A DNA stretch of 64,000 nt from Sycobia sp. Sy_11 (GCA_018907035.1 JACCIC010000123.1:310001-374000), one strand, 5' to 3'; positions 10,985 through 25,825 are shown, counted from the stretch's first letter. Notes: generated by a model from the sequence alone, not told the origin. Numbers and translations: made by a program.

Positions 10985-11720
10985 CAAGCTTAGAACCGTC
11001 AAATTCCCCCAAAACATCGGGAAAAAAGACTCGATTCGCCGATAATACATTCGACTACGCGCTGCGTTTCGCCAGCGCGCGGCTATATTTGGCAGCGTTG
11101 GCGCGCGCGGGGGGCGCGGGCGTAAGAAGTGCGTACGGTATAATCGCGCGGTCCGTACGGCCGCTCGAGCGGGAAGCGGGCACGGGACATAAGCACCGGC
11201 GCGAGTTCGAAAGCAGCCGCGGCGGCCGCCCGAAAATAAATCAAGCGGCCCGCGAATCCCCGCGCCGATCAAGTTCAGGCCGCGCTGCCGGCCTCGCGCG
11301 CAAATAATTCGCCACCGTTCGCCGCGGTCGCGCACGCGCTCTATTCCTGTAGCCGATGCATCGCGATGTTGCGACGGGAGCGCTCGCGCGCGCTCCGAAA
11401 TAGCGGCCCCGGAGTCGTGGAGGCGGTGGCGGCAGCGGCGGCAGGGGCGTCGCGCGTGACTCGGCGCGAGAGATCGCTTCCCCTCTGTCAGCGGCCGATT
11501 CTCCACCAGCCCTGGTGCCTCCCGACCCCCCGATGCGGGAGTCCCAACTGCGGCTCCGGGGAATTTTCGAGGTTATACTTATGTATCTGCGTATTAAACC
11601 GATGCGGCAATATCGCGGGGTGCTCGTGACGCGAGGCCATGACTTTCGCACTCTTCGAGGCGATTTGCGGCCGGCGGGAGATGCCTTGTCCACGGCCGAG
11701 CGCTAGAACTGCAATTTATT
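10985..11720. other. GC/CpG-rich island
   Basis: One of the most GC-rich blocks in the window, dense in GCGC and GGCCGC-type words. Long frames on both strands (10943-11506 and 11241-11693 minus, 10975-11307 plus) are low-complexity Arg/Ala/Pro and overlap one another, typical of non-coding GC-rich DNA. It contains GGGGAATTTTCGAG, similar to Rel/NF-kB half-site sequences, but a single match carries little weight. Candidate promoter or enhancer. Confidence 0.5.
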
Positions 11721-11829
11721 GGCCTTTTCGGCGGCGTGTGGGAAATTCGGCTTCCACCTTCATTCCTCGGAGAGCTAAATTTAGCTTTTCTCCCGGTTCA
11801 ATGAAATCTTAATAGCCCTACGTGACTAA

Positions 11830-12089
11830 TCGAACTTGCATATGGGTATCTAAATTGAGTAATTTTCGTGCTGCGTGCTTTGCCAGTTTCTTCTTTGGAT
11901 TTTTAATTTTAAACCTTCGTTCTCTATTTTCAATGTTGACAAATACTTTTCAAATTCAATTCCGCAATAACGTTTGGTTATTAATGGTCTATACAATGAA
12001 GCATTGTGCGTATATATTGATCAAAAGCAAACTAATAGATAAACAAATAAAACGTGTCCGTTAAATATTGATTGAAATTTATTGATGAT

Positions 12090-12149
<60 letters not shown>

Positions 12150-13020
12150 GTAGACAAATAAATTTTATTTTAAATAATATATTTAATATATAATAATAGA
12201 AAACGATCACAATTTTACACTATACTCTGTTGGAATGTAAGATATTTAAAAGTTTAATTAATCATCTAAAGATTCGTTACTTTTATCAAACTTAGCAAAA
12301 CAAGAACAATGAAATACATTTGCTTTTTTAACAGAAATTAACTGCACATTGTGTGAGCATATCCTAAAAATACCGAAATAAGAAGTTGAGTTTTAAATTG
12401 ATTTTATTAACAAACAATATTGAAAAATTCGTTATATTGTGTGTATTTGAGTGTTCTAGTGTGTGTATACAATATTAATAATAATTAATACCATCGATCA
12501 ATACAATTTTATTAAAATAATTTAATATTATGTTTATGTTGTTGATGAAAATTCATTGTGCAAATCACTCGCACAATGCATTAATTAATTATTCAGTAAT
12601 TCATCTCGTTTTACTAAATCAAATAAGTGAATTACTATAATGATATAAGAATCTCTTTAATTTTCGATTTCTAAGTACATTACTTACTAAGATATACTGA
12701 TAAATTAAGCCAATTAAAACGAGCATAATAAAAACTAATTTTAAAATATGTTTATTAAGCTTTTTGTTACGGCGATATTAAAATAAGAAAATGAATTATT
12801 GATGCGAGCAAACCGAAAAGATTTGAATGCCAATGAGAAAAAGAGAATAGATGGATAGCCAGAATATGTCGAAAAGTTTATATTCCAAAGTGAATAGTGC
12901 ATTATATGCATCACCTATGCGTGAAATCGAAATAAAGGGGGACCAAGTGTAGAAGTGAACTGGAGATTTTTGTAGAATATAATCATAGTAGAGGAGTGAT
13001 GAAGAGTAAATGAGAAAAAA
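11830..13020. other. AT-rich spacer with (TA)n tract
   Basis: A long (TA)n tract at 12092-12150 interrupted by GTA; otherwise AT-rich sequence with no gene recognised. Confidence 0.65.
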
Positions 13021-13183
13021 GAACCGATACACACACACACGCGCGCGCGCGGATAGAAGGGATAAAGTTTGCAATCAAGCGCGAAGTTGCAGAGTAAAGA
13101 TATAGCAATGAATCTGACTGTTTCGAGCGAACCTGTTTCTCGTCTCCTCCCGTTTTCTCTTTCCTTCTCTCCGTCTCCCTCTC

Positions 13184-13322
<139 letters not shown>

Positions 13323-13889
13323 ACAATATACTTCAACTTTACTAGAACCTCAGACTGCTGATGACACCTAAGTGGGTACATATATAGACATGATGTGTGC
13401 AGGATATTATAAGAGTCTCATTAGTTCCGAATGCTGCCAGCTTTCAAAAGATATATTAAAATGCTATGCGTGAATATATTATGAGAGTATGTAACATACA
13501 CAGGATACCGCGAATTTTTAAACTTTTATATCGGCATTTTTAATATTTTCTTTGAATTTGAACTATATGAAAATATGAAAATATGCCTATAATAATTATA
13601 ATTGAAAGTTATTAACTGTTTTAAATTTTTGTTATTCAGAACAATGCTTTGTAGTCGTCTAGTATTATTTTGTCCTTTTGTAAAATAAATCTATGTATAT
13701 GAGATACAATAATACAAGGATTCCGGTATAAGAAATTCTCGTTACTATACCTCAATCGTTATTCAGAACGCACAACGAATAAGGAGAAAAATCGAATTGT
13801 AAAGCGAATATTTACCGCTGAAAAGAAAGAGCACTGCTAATAAATTCTCTCGACGAGTTCTTTTTTATAAAAGAAAAGAAATGAACAGT

Positions 13890-14740
13890 GGCGGTGTCAG
13901 GTTCACACACCCCGGCCCCCTCCGCGCCGCCCACGGTCCTCGACCGAGTCCGTGCCGTTAACGCGCGTGGCGTCTCGCCTCGTCGGTACGTTATTCCTTG
14001 AGCCGACACACGAAGGAGATGCGCGGAGCACAAAAAAATACAAAAAAGGACAAAAATATCGTTTTAATTTATTCTTTTGAGGAGTTCGCTCGCGCGCGCG
14101 CGCGCGCCGGCTTGAAATCCTTGGACCCTCGGGATAAAAAAGAATAAGGAAAAAAGCGTTCCGGCGCGGCTGGTGGTTGCTGCGGCTGTTGCTAAAAAGG
14201 TCCCGGCTAAAAATCTCCGCTGCTCGCGACTATGACCTAATAAGCTTTTTCAGAGTCCGAATTCCGAGTCCTTCGGGGGACGGAAGGGGCGGATTTCTCG
14301 GCGTTGTCGGACGGTCGCGACGCGCCACGGAAAAGCTTTCATTATCACATCGACACCTCGTCGGAAGAAACAGCGGATAAGGCGGCATTGGCTTTTAGCG
14401 CCGGCTGCATCCTCGAAAAATCCTTCGGGAATCGTTACGCCGACGGTGAGGATGCCGCTGTTTGAACAGACGGGGGCTGCTGCGACCTCGCGGGACGCGA
14501 CGCGGCCGAGCTGAATTTTTCACGACTCGCTCTCTCTTCGTTGTCGCCAACTCCCATAGAATACCGGCGCGCCACATTTTTGCGTCGACCACGCTACCTC
14601 CTCCCTCAACCGGCTAGGACACCAACGGGCTGAATAATTGATCACTGGTTTATGGGTTGCCGGACCTATTCTATTCTACGCGTAACGCTTAGGGCTTACG
14701 AAGGCACATAGCGAGCTTAAGCAATAACCGCTGCAGGTGG
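13890..14740. other. GC/CpG-rich island with homeodomain-like words at its right edge
   Basis: GC-rich block including a (CG)n run at 14091-14107. Its right edge (about 14625-14745) holds TAATTGATC, GGTTTATGGG and GCAGGTGG, resembling homeodomain, posterior-Hox/Caudal and E-box core sites close together. This suggests, but does not show, a cis-regulatory element. No coding frame is convincing. Confidence 0.45.
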
Positions 14741-14789
14741 TGTCAAAAAGTGCACTGTAATTCATCGACTCTGGACAATTTTTGAAATC

Positions 14790-15850
14790 TGGAACCATAT
14801 CTGCTAGTTTCAGTTTATTTATTTGTTCGCTTAGCTATATTACGACATATTAAATTGCGTAAAATTGAACTTTTAAATATTGCAATGTAAATATAACAAC
14901 CTTTTCAGTTATTATATCATACCCTTTATTACAATACCAATTATTTTGCCATTAGAGACCCATTACATAATTATTTGTCCATAAATTATTAGCGAAAGGG
15001 ATCAATTATTTCTTTGCATATACATATAAGATGAATATTCAATGTTAATACTCATCAAAAAGTATCTATGTGCACACGTGCTATAATGGAAAAACTTCTC
15101 ATACGATAATCACCAATTTTTCGTATCCTACTGTACTATTCTTTAAAATGTAAAAAATAAATACGTTTTGTCTCTTCTGTCACTCTCTCTCTCTTTCTGG
15201 AGGGGGGGGGGGTCGTGCGCGCGTGTGTGTATACATGTATAATTAGAAATATGTATTAAAACTTTTTGTATAATGCAAAAGTTTATTTAAAAATAAAATA
15301 AACGTTTAAAAATACGTATTTCAAGGTTTCTGACGATTAATGGAACTTGAATTATGATATATATTGAACGTTGATCGAATGAAAATTCCCTAACCTTCAC
15401 TAAATATTAAAAACAAATAAAATAATTTAATATAGGAATAAATGTGCGCCATTTTAACCAATACTTTTCGGTAAAGATAACTTTACCGATTACTACGAAG
15501 GTTGCTTGTCAATAAAGTTACCAAGTGTATAACTCGTAAACCGAATAGAAAGCAAGGTATGTATTTAGGAAATATATTTTCTTGATGAATGTGAAAGCAA
15601 CAGTGCCGAAATAAAAAGAAAATTTAAGGAAATAAATAGAAAACGTAGTCGGAGCTGCAACATTTCCTTTAGATCGAGTAAACATTATATATAATTTATG
15701 TACAAAATATTTTCTATATACTTAAATTCTTCGTTGCTGATAAATTCAACTTGATATGCAGAGCAAAGGGTCCCAACTCCATCCTCTACTATTTATGAGT
15801 ACTTGCTCTTATTCCACGTATGTATAAATACACATGTATATGGTAGATGC
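14790..15850. other. AT-rich spacer, nothing recognised
   Basis: AT-rich with a G9 run near 15202-15210 followed by a short CG/TG tract. Confidence 0.6.
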
Positions 15851-16309
15851 ACGTCTCAAAAACATCAGAAGGGTGCCAGGGCGCGAGCTGGTGCGAGATT
15901 GTAGCCTTTTACATATACATGTAGATATATACCGGAAGAGATTACCTCGCAGAACGTCTCCGTCGATGTGCTCCCGTACCGCTCTCGATTCCCGCCATAT
16001 ATGATTTCGTCTCCCTTTCCACTCGACTCATTTGCGAGTGAATAGGCTGGACGGTGAGACGAAAGGAGTGGAAGCACGTGTCCAATGAGACTCTGGAGTT
16101 TGAATCGCACACGCGGGATGTGAGGGATTAAAAGCTGGTCTTTACCGGCACGTACGTACGATTTCGCGAACCCTGTCTCGCATCGAACGGGGCTGTTGTC
16201 TTTTATATACATACGCGACCCATTTTTATATTTAAAAGTTAGATCGCATCTATCGAAACGTTTTCTTATGAGCGCGGTGACCATGGCCAAAAAGAGTCGA
16301 GGAGCTTAG

Positions 16310-16439
16310 GTATATCAGCTTATATAATATTATATAATATATAATATATATAAGCTCTCCGACACACTACTAGGATATTGCAACGAAAGAATTCATGATT
16401 TTATCGAGACGAAGAGTTTTTTTGCAATATATAGGCTAT

Positions 16440-16507
<68 letters not shown>

Positions 16508-17900
16508 TGTATAATAAAGCTGGTGCTCATTTTTCTTTAATATTGAATATAACAATGCTTCTTGAAATTCTTTTTTCGTGAATTCATCGAGTATTTATAA
16601 TTTTAGTATTCGTCTATCGTTTTGTCACTTTAAATCCACTATAGTAAACAAACATACACGAAATATTCTAGGATATACTCTGCATATATTAAAGATGAAC
16701 TATTTAGAAATCCCATTTTCTAAAACTATTGTAGGTTATTTAAATAAAATCAAAGGGCATTCCTTTGCATGTACAAACGAATCTTTCATTTATTTTATTC
16801 CTTTGTAGTATCTATATAATTTATATTAATTTATATTAATTCCCATATTTTAGACTAATATCATTAGCCTAAATAGTGTTCAAATCTGGCGTAAAACATC
16901 AAATATTATCGCGTGAATTAGTCTTGTTAAAAAAATTCTATATATATATATATATATAATTAAGGCATACATAATCATATTGTTAGCAGTGGATTGAATA
17001 TTGTCAGATTAAATTAATAAATATTTTTTTCGGTTTTTCAGTCTTTATACTATAATATATTATAATAATATAATGACAATCCGATTGTCCTTGTTTATGA
17101 TCACCCCCGAAGAATCTGAAATAGAAATTACTACTAAAAATACATTAGATTAAATATTATAAATATATAAGTAATAAAAATAAGAAAAATAAGCTATATT
17201 CTATGTTAGCAAAGGACAACCTGACTGCTCCTACAATCTTAAATTTAAATTTTCCTTTGTTATCCGACGATTCGAACTGACACGGTTCATCTTCAAGGAC
17301 TAAATTAAGCTCGAGAATACAATTTTTTTTAAAATAATTTCTATTAAAATAAGATCTGCAATAAAGGAATAGTTAGTTACGTAATTAGATAGAGATAGCA
17401 TCGACCTAAATAGATATGACCGCCGTTAAATAATATTCGAAAAAGTTAGCATTAAGTATTGACTCTTATCAATATAAACTCAAATAATTTTCCTCTTGTT
17501 TAATTGTACCGAAGAAGTAATATTAAAATGCAAAATTGACTATATGTTAACTATATAGAATTATCATAAATTACTAGTGCTTAGATGTATCATTAAATTT
17601 ATCGATTTTTCTATTATTATATATTATTCGAAATTTCTGAACCATAGTGCAATATTAAATCAATATAAGACTACTTACTCTTCATGGACATGTGTATAAC
17701 AGATCAACTAATTTTCAAAATGTAATTTGTATTGGATTTAGAAGTATCTGCAATTTTTTTCTAACTTTCATAAAATTAAGGGAAGATAAAATTTAAAAGT
17801 ATTTATAAAAATCTATGTATAAATGTTTCAATTTATTATATATGATCATACATTTTTTTCTCTTATACAACAAATTTTGATTTAAATTAATAAATTCATA
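16310..17900. other. AT-rich spacer with (GA)n tract
   Basis: Contains (GA)n of about 29 units at 16444-16502 and a (TA)n at 16940-16957. No gene was recognised. A B-box-like word, AGTTCGAATCG on the minus strand near 17270, has no A box at tRNA spacing. Confidence 0.6.
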
Positions 17901-17929
17901 TTGCTGAATTATGCAAAGTTAGCAGACTG

Positions 17930-19195
17930 TTCCAAGAAATTTTTTGACGGTTGCACTTCTCGGAATTTCGGGAGAGCTCGCGAGCCCTCTCCTTATGCCT
18001 CCCCCTTCTCTTTTTTGCACAGGGCCCGATCGACGTTGCACCGTTCGGTGCCAATATAGCATCTATGCATGTAGCATCCTTCCAGATCCTTCTCTTGCAA
18101 CCGTCAACAGCGCCACCGCGGATTTTTATATCTGTGTGTGCGTGCACGTGTGAAACCACTCATATATTTTCGCGAGCTCAAGAACTTGCCATCTTTCATA
18201 TTAAAATGCCAAATTATTTATTTATTTATATTTCAGAAATATAGTTACGAATAAAAACACCAAAGTAAATTCAATTTTGTTAATTTATTTACACTATGCT
18301 CGAACTGTATGTAGTAATTGCAAGTACTATGTTTTTAATAAAACGTTGATTACTACTTTTCCAACCAACTCTTATCTATACTAATTGATGTACATAGAAG
18401 ATACATCTATAAGCCGGTCTATAAAAAGTTTTTATCTGTAAAGGAAACAGTTTCCCTGTATTTGAATAAATACAATCCTATACGCAGGAGTATACGACGG
18501 TCGTACTAAAAGAAAAAAAAAGTGAAAAAATAACGTAGAAAAAAGAAAGTCTAAAAAACTCGCAGCTATTATAAATAAAGGATATATAATTTATCCAGTT
18601 TGTTTACCATATTGGACAAGCACTCTTAGTTTTTCGCCGATACGTCCCGCGTATATATATATCATCGAATATTTATACGCCACTATATATAGTCGGACAA
18701 TCGATAAACCAGGTAAATAATTTGAAGCGCGCGAGGGTGAGACGCGAGGTGCGCGAAGTACAGAGAACCTGCAATCCGATCAAGAAGAAAATCAGCGCGT
18801 TCTCTGCCGATGGCAGTATTTTCTCGAGTGCAAATATCCAGCTACAGCGGATAGAAGGAATAGAGCGAAAAAGCTCGGGGCGCATCGATATGGGCGGCGG
18901 TGGAGAGGTAAATTGCCGGAGGTGGAAGAAGCGCGTGGCGGAAAATCATTATTCGCGGGCGCGTATTCCACTTTGCGCGCGGCTTCTTGTCTCCTTGGAT
19001 TTTCCTCGCTCTTTCATGCCCAACAACGAGTCGTTTCGTTACCCTCCCGATGCTTTCTTTGGACTCTGCATCGCGAGCGAAACGAGAACGTACATTATAT
19101 TAAAAATGAACGCGCCTTTTATTTACATTTTGCGCCGCACACATTCTCTCCCTCTCCCTCTCCCGCCCCCCCCCCTCTCTCTCTCTCTCTCTCTA
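17930..19195. other. Two GC-richer blocks, second ending in (TC)n
   Basis: Moderately GC-rich blocks lie at about 17940-18180 and 18715-19150, separated by AT-rich sequence. The second ends in a C-rich run and a (TC)n tract at 19170-19195. Frames here have no recognisable domains. Confidence 0.4.
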
Positions 19196-19199
19196 TGAA

Positions 19200-20860
19200 C
19201 AACATATGGCATATTTATTGTGCCGTAGAAAATATTTGCAGTACCACGCCTTAAAACAGCGAGAGAAAATATAAAGAATTTTCTTCGATATGTCAATTAT
19301 ATGTTTTGTAATAGAATAAAATATATAATATACGCTTAAATCTGTAAAAGTCGCGTCCAAGAGACAGTTTCACTTTGTTAATATTTCACTATTTAAATGT
19401 AATTTTTGAGCCTATTATTAATGATATAGTTTGGAAAGGAAGAATGGTCGTTGCGTGTATCTCTGGTGAAATGTGGAAGCACTTCGAAGCGTATGTACAC
19501 GGAATTCATCCATAGTTTCGCATCACACTATAAAAATAGCAGATGTACAGGATAAAAACATTTTCCCTCATATTAGAGTGAGAAAGTAGACGTGTTCCGA
19601 TCGGAATCTCTTTAATCGAACGGAGAAAAGCAATCATTTTAGAAATGAAAGGGAAGTCGGTCTGATGGTTAGAGCAAGAAATGTCCCATTTCAATTATAA
19701 AAAGCAATTACAATTTTTCAACATCCAATGGAAAAATGAAGAAAACTTGCTTTTATACATTGACCATGTAAAGATAAATAAGGATTAAGACACCGCACAA
19801 AAAACGGAAAATATACATGTAGCAAAACAATAAATGTCTATTTTTAGGAATTTCTTTTATAGAACAACTTTAGCAAAAATTTGAAAGCTGAACTATGATA
19901 TGCAAATGAATTATAGTATATATTATTAAAAATAATACAATATAGTTTATTTATAAGAGGCTTATTTGCTGTAAAAATTCTGACACCTTTTCCATTGACC
20001 TAACAAAGTGTGATCATCACATATGGATCATAAGAAAAGCCGTTACAAGGTATTGGGCAGCGTTGTTAAAAACCTTGGAAAAATTGACAATATCAAATAT
20101 AAATACTAAACTGTAGATTCTTAAACAAAGCTATTTAAGTATATGTAATTTTCAGAACTTGTATATATATATATATATATTTGAATATTTCGCTATGTAA
20201 AAATTTTATTCTCAACAAAGAAGAAAACTCTGAAGATATTAGAATTTTACACAATTGAAGAAGAGACCTTTTTTAGATATTATTACTAAAGATAGTCTAC
20301 TTAGAAAACAACGACAATTAGTAGATTTAAAGAAAAATCGTTAAATGCTAAAGAAGCTATTCAAGATGAGAAATGTCCTACATTCAAAAAATTTGATTAT
20401 ATACGAAAGCGAAAAATACATTTTTACGATTCCAGATTCATTTTGTACAAAATATGCTCTTGTTGGACTCTTATAGACGATTAAAATCGTATTCATACGA
20501 TTATCAATACAATAAAAATAATTAAATGAGTTCATAATAATGCACATGTATATACTTTATTTGTTTAAATCGGATATGTAAAAACTGTAAATGAATTGGC
20601 AATTTCAGAGCGAATCATTCGTGAAAGAGATTTTCTAATTTTACTTGAGAATTACGGGATAATTTCATTAATTACTTGCCATTATATATAGCCCCGGAAT
20701 AATTCGCTGCATGTAAAATATTGTTGTCAATTGTCGTAAAATTGCTCTTGCAATTCGTGACAAATAATCGCCATATAGATTCGTGTGGCAGTGTAAGGGA
20801 CAAGCAAAAAATGTTGCATTATTACTGACGTTCATACGGTTGCCGTACAGACTGCGTATT
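19200..20860. other. AT-rich spacer, nothing recognised
   Basis: AT-rich with a short (TA)n at 20161-20180. A tRNA D-arm-like word (TGATGGTTAGAGCA) near 19663 has no T-arm partner. Confidence 0.6.
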
Positions 20861-21137
20861 ATAATTCGCTTAAGGACCGTTGATGTGAGAATCGCTTATA
20901 AGAAAAGGTACCGCAAGTAACAAGGTTCGGATGATCGCGGTCGCGAATACCAAGGTGAGCCAACCACCACAAAATATTCTCGACCGTTTCGAATGTATAG
21001 TAGAATACACACAGTGCGGTAGGTCGCACGAGTGTAGCGCGCGCGGGTAAAAACAACCGGGTGAGAGAGAAAAAGCACGCGCGTACATCTCCTCCCTCTT
21101 CCCCTCCATCGTCCTCGAATCCTGACACATCTCCTCT

Positions 21138-21190
<53 letters not shown>
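21138..21190. repeat. (TA)n microsatellite
   Basis: About 26 TA units inside a GC-rich block. Confidence 0.95.
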
Positions 21191-21191
<1 letters not shown>

Positions 21192-21448
21192 TTGCGCGTG
21201 ATCTCCGCACAAAGGTTGGGCGTCAGGGTGGCCTGCTCGGCTCACCCTCTATCGGGCGCACCCCCTCTCCTATTGTGCCGTCCTGCAGGAATAACAGGCT
21301 TATAATCTCCCCCACGCTCTTCCTCTCCCTATAGGATCCTCCGCGCCTCCCCTCGCTTGTATTCGCAAACGCGCGCCCCGAGAGCGCTCGCCCGGAAAAT
21401 TGCGGCTTATTGCGCAAGCCTCGCCCTCCGATGCGCGGCTATATACGC

Positions 21449-21510
21449 GCGCGCACACACACACACACGCACGCACGCACGCACGCACGCGCGCGCGCAC
21501 ACACGCACAT
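21449..21510. repeat. Compound (CG)/(CA)/(ACGC) microsatellite
   Basis: Alternating purine-pyrimidine tract including tandem ACGC tetramers; potential Z-DNA. Confidence 0.95.
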
Positions 21511-23259
21511 ACAAATGTGCTACGCAAACGGAGAAAGCGCCTACGTAGCGCCGACGCTCACGCGGCTGCAACCTTTGACGGCCGCCGGCGTCGACGCTCC
21601 GGCCCCGTCAGGGACTGCGCGCAGTAGTTTGGGACGATTTCGGGAGGGAGCTTTATATCGATGTCGCGGGGACTTTTTGACACAGTCATCGTTCTCGGGG
21701 GACAGCTTCAGCGGCTCGTCCAGGCGAGGACTTTTTCGCTAAACAATCTATAGGTTTCCGATCCCTTCCGAGCAAATATTGAAGGGGAAATCGAGAGGGG
21801 AGTGGTAGCGGTGCCATCGCTCGAGCGCGTCCGTTTTGCGGTACGCTCGGCGTTACGGACGAGCCCTTCGATCTGCTTCGGAAAATAGAGCGTGTGTACG
21901 AAGACAACAACGCATTCTAGTTTTCCGTCTACGTTACCTTCTTTTTGTGAAATTGTTCATCGCTCGCCCATGCTCTTCCTGAATTCATTTTGCGAGACTG
22001 AATATTTGAAAGGCCCGAGTGCAGTGGGACGCGCGTATATTTAAAGCGCGGCAAAAAGGACACGTCGTCTAAGTTAAACTACACTGTTGCGCTCTTTTGC
22101 GTACTCATCATCTATTTACGCAAAAACCGCTTGAAATATTGATCGCGGGCGAACGCAGAGCTTGCGCACATTTTCATCAAATATACGCGGAAAAAATAGA
22201 CCTGCGCGAATATCAAAAACCGGCTGGCGGCGGCGCGGAAGCGTGGCGGCCAGAATGCGTAATCAAGTATTCGTCGTCGTTAAACTGAAATCCTCTTTCG
22301 GTCGGCGCGAAGGGGATAAGGGACGGGGGGTAGGAAGCTCGACAGACGAGAAGGTAGAATAAGAATACATAGAACGCGCGGCGGAAAAATTCACTCGGTC
22401 GGGAACAACAAGTCTGTTTTCATTTAATCACTCTTGCTCCCGCGATCCATGCGTCATTTGCCTTTTTCACTTTTACTGCACGCGCGCCCGCACGCCCGCG
22501 GGACGAGCGCGGAAAACAGCTAGAAACAAACAGCTCAAGGGAACAGGACTGCGGAGTATACGAAAATGGAGTTATGCGCGCACGTACACGTAGACGTAGA
22601 CGCACACATACATTCATACCTATATGTTTTCAGAAACTGACCGCCATACTGCGCCGACGACGCCGACACTGAATTTGCGCTACTTCCTCGAGCCGTGACG
22701 CGAGAGACGTGCGTTCGCGCTACCCTGGGAAGCCACGATCGCGAGAAATTCCGCAGTAGGTTAGCCTAATAAATACGTGCATAAATAAGAACCTAAATAT
22801 AGTAAGGTAGAAAGAAAATGGAGACGCTGGGGAGGCCTTGGTATACCGCGAGATTCTAACGTTTCGAGGTTAATGGAGAGCAACTGTCGTTTTCTCCCTA
22901 TCGATATTATATTAAACTTCCATCAAAGCGCAACGCGTTTCCAAGTCCAATATTCCGATACGTGCGTGAGCACTAATGCGCGTTAATTTCTTTCCCGCGC
23001 ACGCGCGCGGATGCCGTTTAACGTCTTGGATCGCATCGGCAACGACGGCGGCGTGGCGTGGCGTGCCGAGGAGAACGAGCCTCCCTCCTATATGCGCTTC
23101 GGCTTGCTCTTAAACTGATGCGCAGCTCATACGGCTGGTCGAATGCTTCGACAGTCTGAACAGTAATTCCATTCCTCTGCATAATATCGTACGTTTAAGT
23201 ATACCTGTTAGCCCGTATTCTCGTGCAATGGGATGCGTCAGTCGCGATTGCTCGCAACC

Positions 23260-24127
23260 CTAGACCAATTGATACATAGTTAAATATACGCACGCATATA
23301 ATAGAAATGTTGCACAAAGAGAGGAATATATGAGCAAAATCTTTGAACACCTGATAACTACAAATTTTGTTCTATATTAACAATAACCGCATGAAATAGT
23401 TTTATGTGTTCGAAATAATATCTATAAGCAACAATCGAAATAATATCAATAATAACTATCAGCAACTTAAAAAAGAAGTTCTATTTATGATTTATATTCG
23501 ACAGAATGCATTGAGATTAATTTAAAAAATTTTCATTTGAAATCAAAATTCTCAAAAACCATATAAGTAGGTAATCTAACTATTTACCTAAAAAATGATA
23601 CCCTGTCAAGATTAAAAACCTATAAACCTCTCAAATCGAAAACATTTTCAAGATATGGGTTTCCTACAATTAGTAATTAAATCCGATGTATTGTGAAGTC
23701 AGATGAATTTTTGAAATAAAACTTTCTACATCTTTGGCATTGGCTTTGAAAAAAAAAAACATTATAAACAACAAATCATAATGGATCTATAGGTACTCAA
23801 ATATACAGTTTCCTAATGATTAACACGAATATTGGTAATCTAGACAAAATTCGTCAATTATATGAATTAGTGTTATTTAGTGGATTAAAATTGGCGTTGC
23901 AATCGTTTTAATACACAGCAGATGTATTGATTTACTTTTATACTCTCGGATATCGTTATAATCCATTCTCAACGTATCTTATTCGTAACTAAATGTATAG
24001 TATCGTATTCAAAGAATTTGATTCGAGAAATTCTAGAGATATAAGAAATTGATTCACTACCCCTTTCGATACAGAGATAAATTTAATAAGATCATTTCTA
24101 TTTCAATAGAGTCCAAAACCTGGACTT

Positions 24128-24184
<57 letters not shown>

Positions 24185-24340
24185 GTAACATCAACCCACA
24201 TATGTACGTTAATATAACTGTAAAAATAACCGCACGAACTAGCATACCGAACAATCTCTAGACAGTAACTCATGGTAAGCTTTCATCGTAAAACTGCCCA
24301 AATCCTTTTAAAATTCTGATCCCACGCGAGTTCTCCGTCG
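23260..24340. other. AT-rich spacer with (TA)n tract
   Basis: AT-rich, with about 25 TA units at 24130-24180. No gene was recognised. Confidence 0.65.
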
Positions 24341-24349
24341 CATTATAAA

Positions 24350-24865
24350 GCGTCTCTTATTCGACAACGCCCCCGACAGCTTTAGCACGTGCCACTCTCA
24401 ATATTGCTCCAAACGGTATGCCATATAGCTATATACAGAGATCTGTGAAGCATGAAGAAAAAAGTTTGCGTTTTTCCGATAAGATCAAGAAGAATAAGAG
24501 AAAGAAAAGGCTTTAACTGATCCACGCGCAACTATGTGCGCACGCGCGGCATCTATTTTCGCGCCAAGTCTGGGAAATTTTTTCCGGACCAAATCCCTGC
24601 GCGTGTTCCGGAAGAGCTCGAGCTTTTGCGAAAAAGCGACGCGAATAAGAGGTGGCTGGGAACCCACCAAGCCCTCGGTAAAGAGGAGACAACCGAAAGC
24701 TCACAAGATATATAGATGTTGGATAAACCAGATTCGTCGATCGCTGTCTCTGTGCTTACAACGACCGATGTGCGCCTTCTCACTTTTCTCGCGCCTCTTC
24801 TCGTTCACTCTCCTCGATCTTATTCCGATTAGCTTCGAAAGCACCTTTCCGTTGTATTTTTAGGC
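24350..24865. other. GC-richer block
   Basis: Moderately GC-rich. A 109-codon plus-strand frame at 24534-24863 overlaps minus-strand frames and has no recognised domain, so I treat it as chance. Confidence 0.35.
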
Positions 24866-24869
24866 TTAC

Positions 24870-25754
24870 GCTTTCTCAATTATTAGTGTCCTTTTATATC
24901 TTATTCCATGCATTCGCGAATACAATAGAACTTCGCGATAAAATCTAAATGTAATAGATATGGCGAGAGAAAAATCAACACCTTCGCAGCGGGAGCTTTT
25001 TTATTATTCATATTGACCGTATCGAACAGGTTGAAAAATCTAGCAACCGGTTATTATAAGAACGTTTAGGACAGGATTTCATTTGGGAAACTCCGAGGGA
25101 TTTTTCGGTCTCAACGAAAAGCGTATAAAGCATCCAGAGCCATATTCGTAAAATGAGAAAAAATTATCTGGGTATTATACGAGTTATTTCTGAACATACA
25201 TATAAAAATATACATAGGTAAAGCTATATATATCCTTGATGGCAATTTATCAGAAAAAAGAAACTTACTTTCGCGTATATAATGATTGTAATAAGTTCTG
25301 CAGTTTCGAGCTCCGTGTAGTTCGAGATATATATACACATGGTACCAAAAATTAACGGATTTAAAATACCGCGTAAATTTTTAACTGCAGCAGCAGAGTT
25401 AATATGTTTTGATAAATCGGACTGCCATCAATTAACGCCGCCCTCATAAATAAACACTCGGACATTTTTATTAAATTCAAAAACTGTCTGCCTCATTGAC
25501 ATGACTTCTGAAGATAGGACAAGATTGAAATACTGCTTTCAGACACTGGAGGAAACATTTACTATTTAGAGATCCATTTAAATTTTCTCTACATTCTTCA
25601 AAAATTTTACTTTTATATATTGTTTTCGTCTGTTTTTGTATACTATTAGATAAACATTAAGAGATTTATTATACTCTATTTATTCTTTTTATTTTTCTAC
25701 ATTTTTTAACTAACTGAAAATTGTTCTATACTGAAATTCCTATCTAAGGTTATA

Positions 25755-25760
<6 letters not shown>
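24870..25760. other. AT-rich spacer, nothing recognised
   Basis: No long frame or repeat of note before the (TA)n tract that follows. Confidence 0.6.

Positions 25761-25762
<2 letters not shown>

Positions 25763-25824
<62 letters not shown>
25763..25824. repeat. (TA)n microsatellite
   Basis: About 30 TA units. Confidence 0.95.

Positions 25825-25825
<1 letters not shown>

Larger units (their letters stand above)
20870..23250. other. Extended GC/CpG-rich domain
   Basis: The longest GC-rich domain in the window, interrupted only by simple repeats. Overlapping frames occur on both strands, none with a domain. If any island here is a promoter or first exon of a host gene, this is the best candidate by size, but I found no supporting ATG plus splice-donor structure. 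Confidence 0.5.

Noticed and set aside
10943..11693. Long Arg/Ala/Pro-rich frames of 110-187 codons on both strands
   Set aside because: They overlap one another in a GC-rich island where stops are rare, have no domain, and composition follows base content.
19655..19690. tRNA D-arm-like word TGATGGTTAGAGCA
   Set aside because: No B box or T arm at tRNA distance and no acceptor stem.
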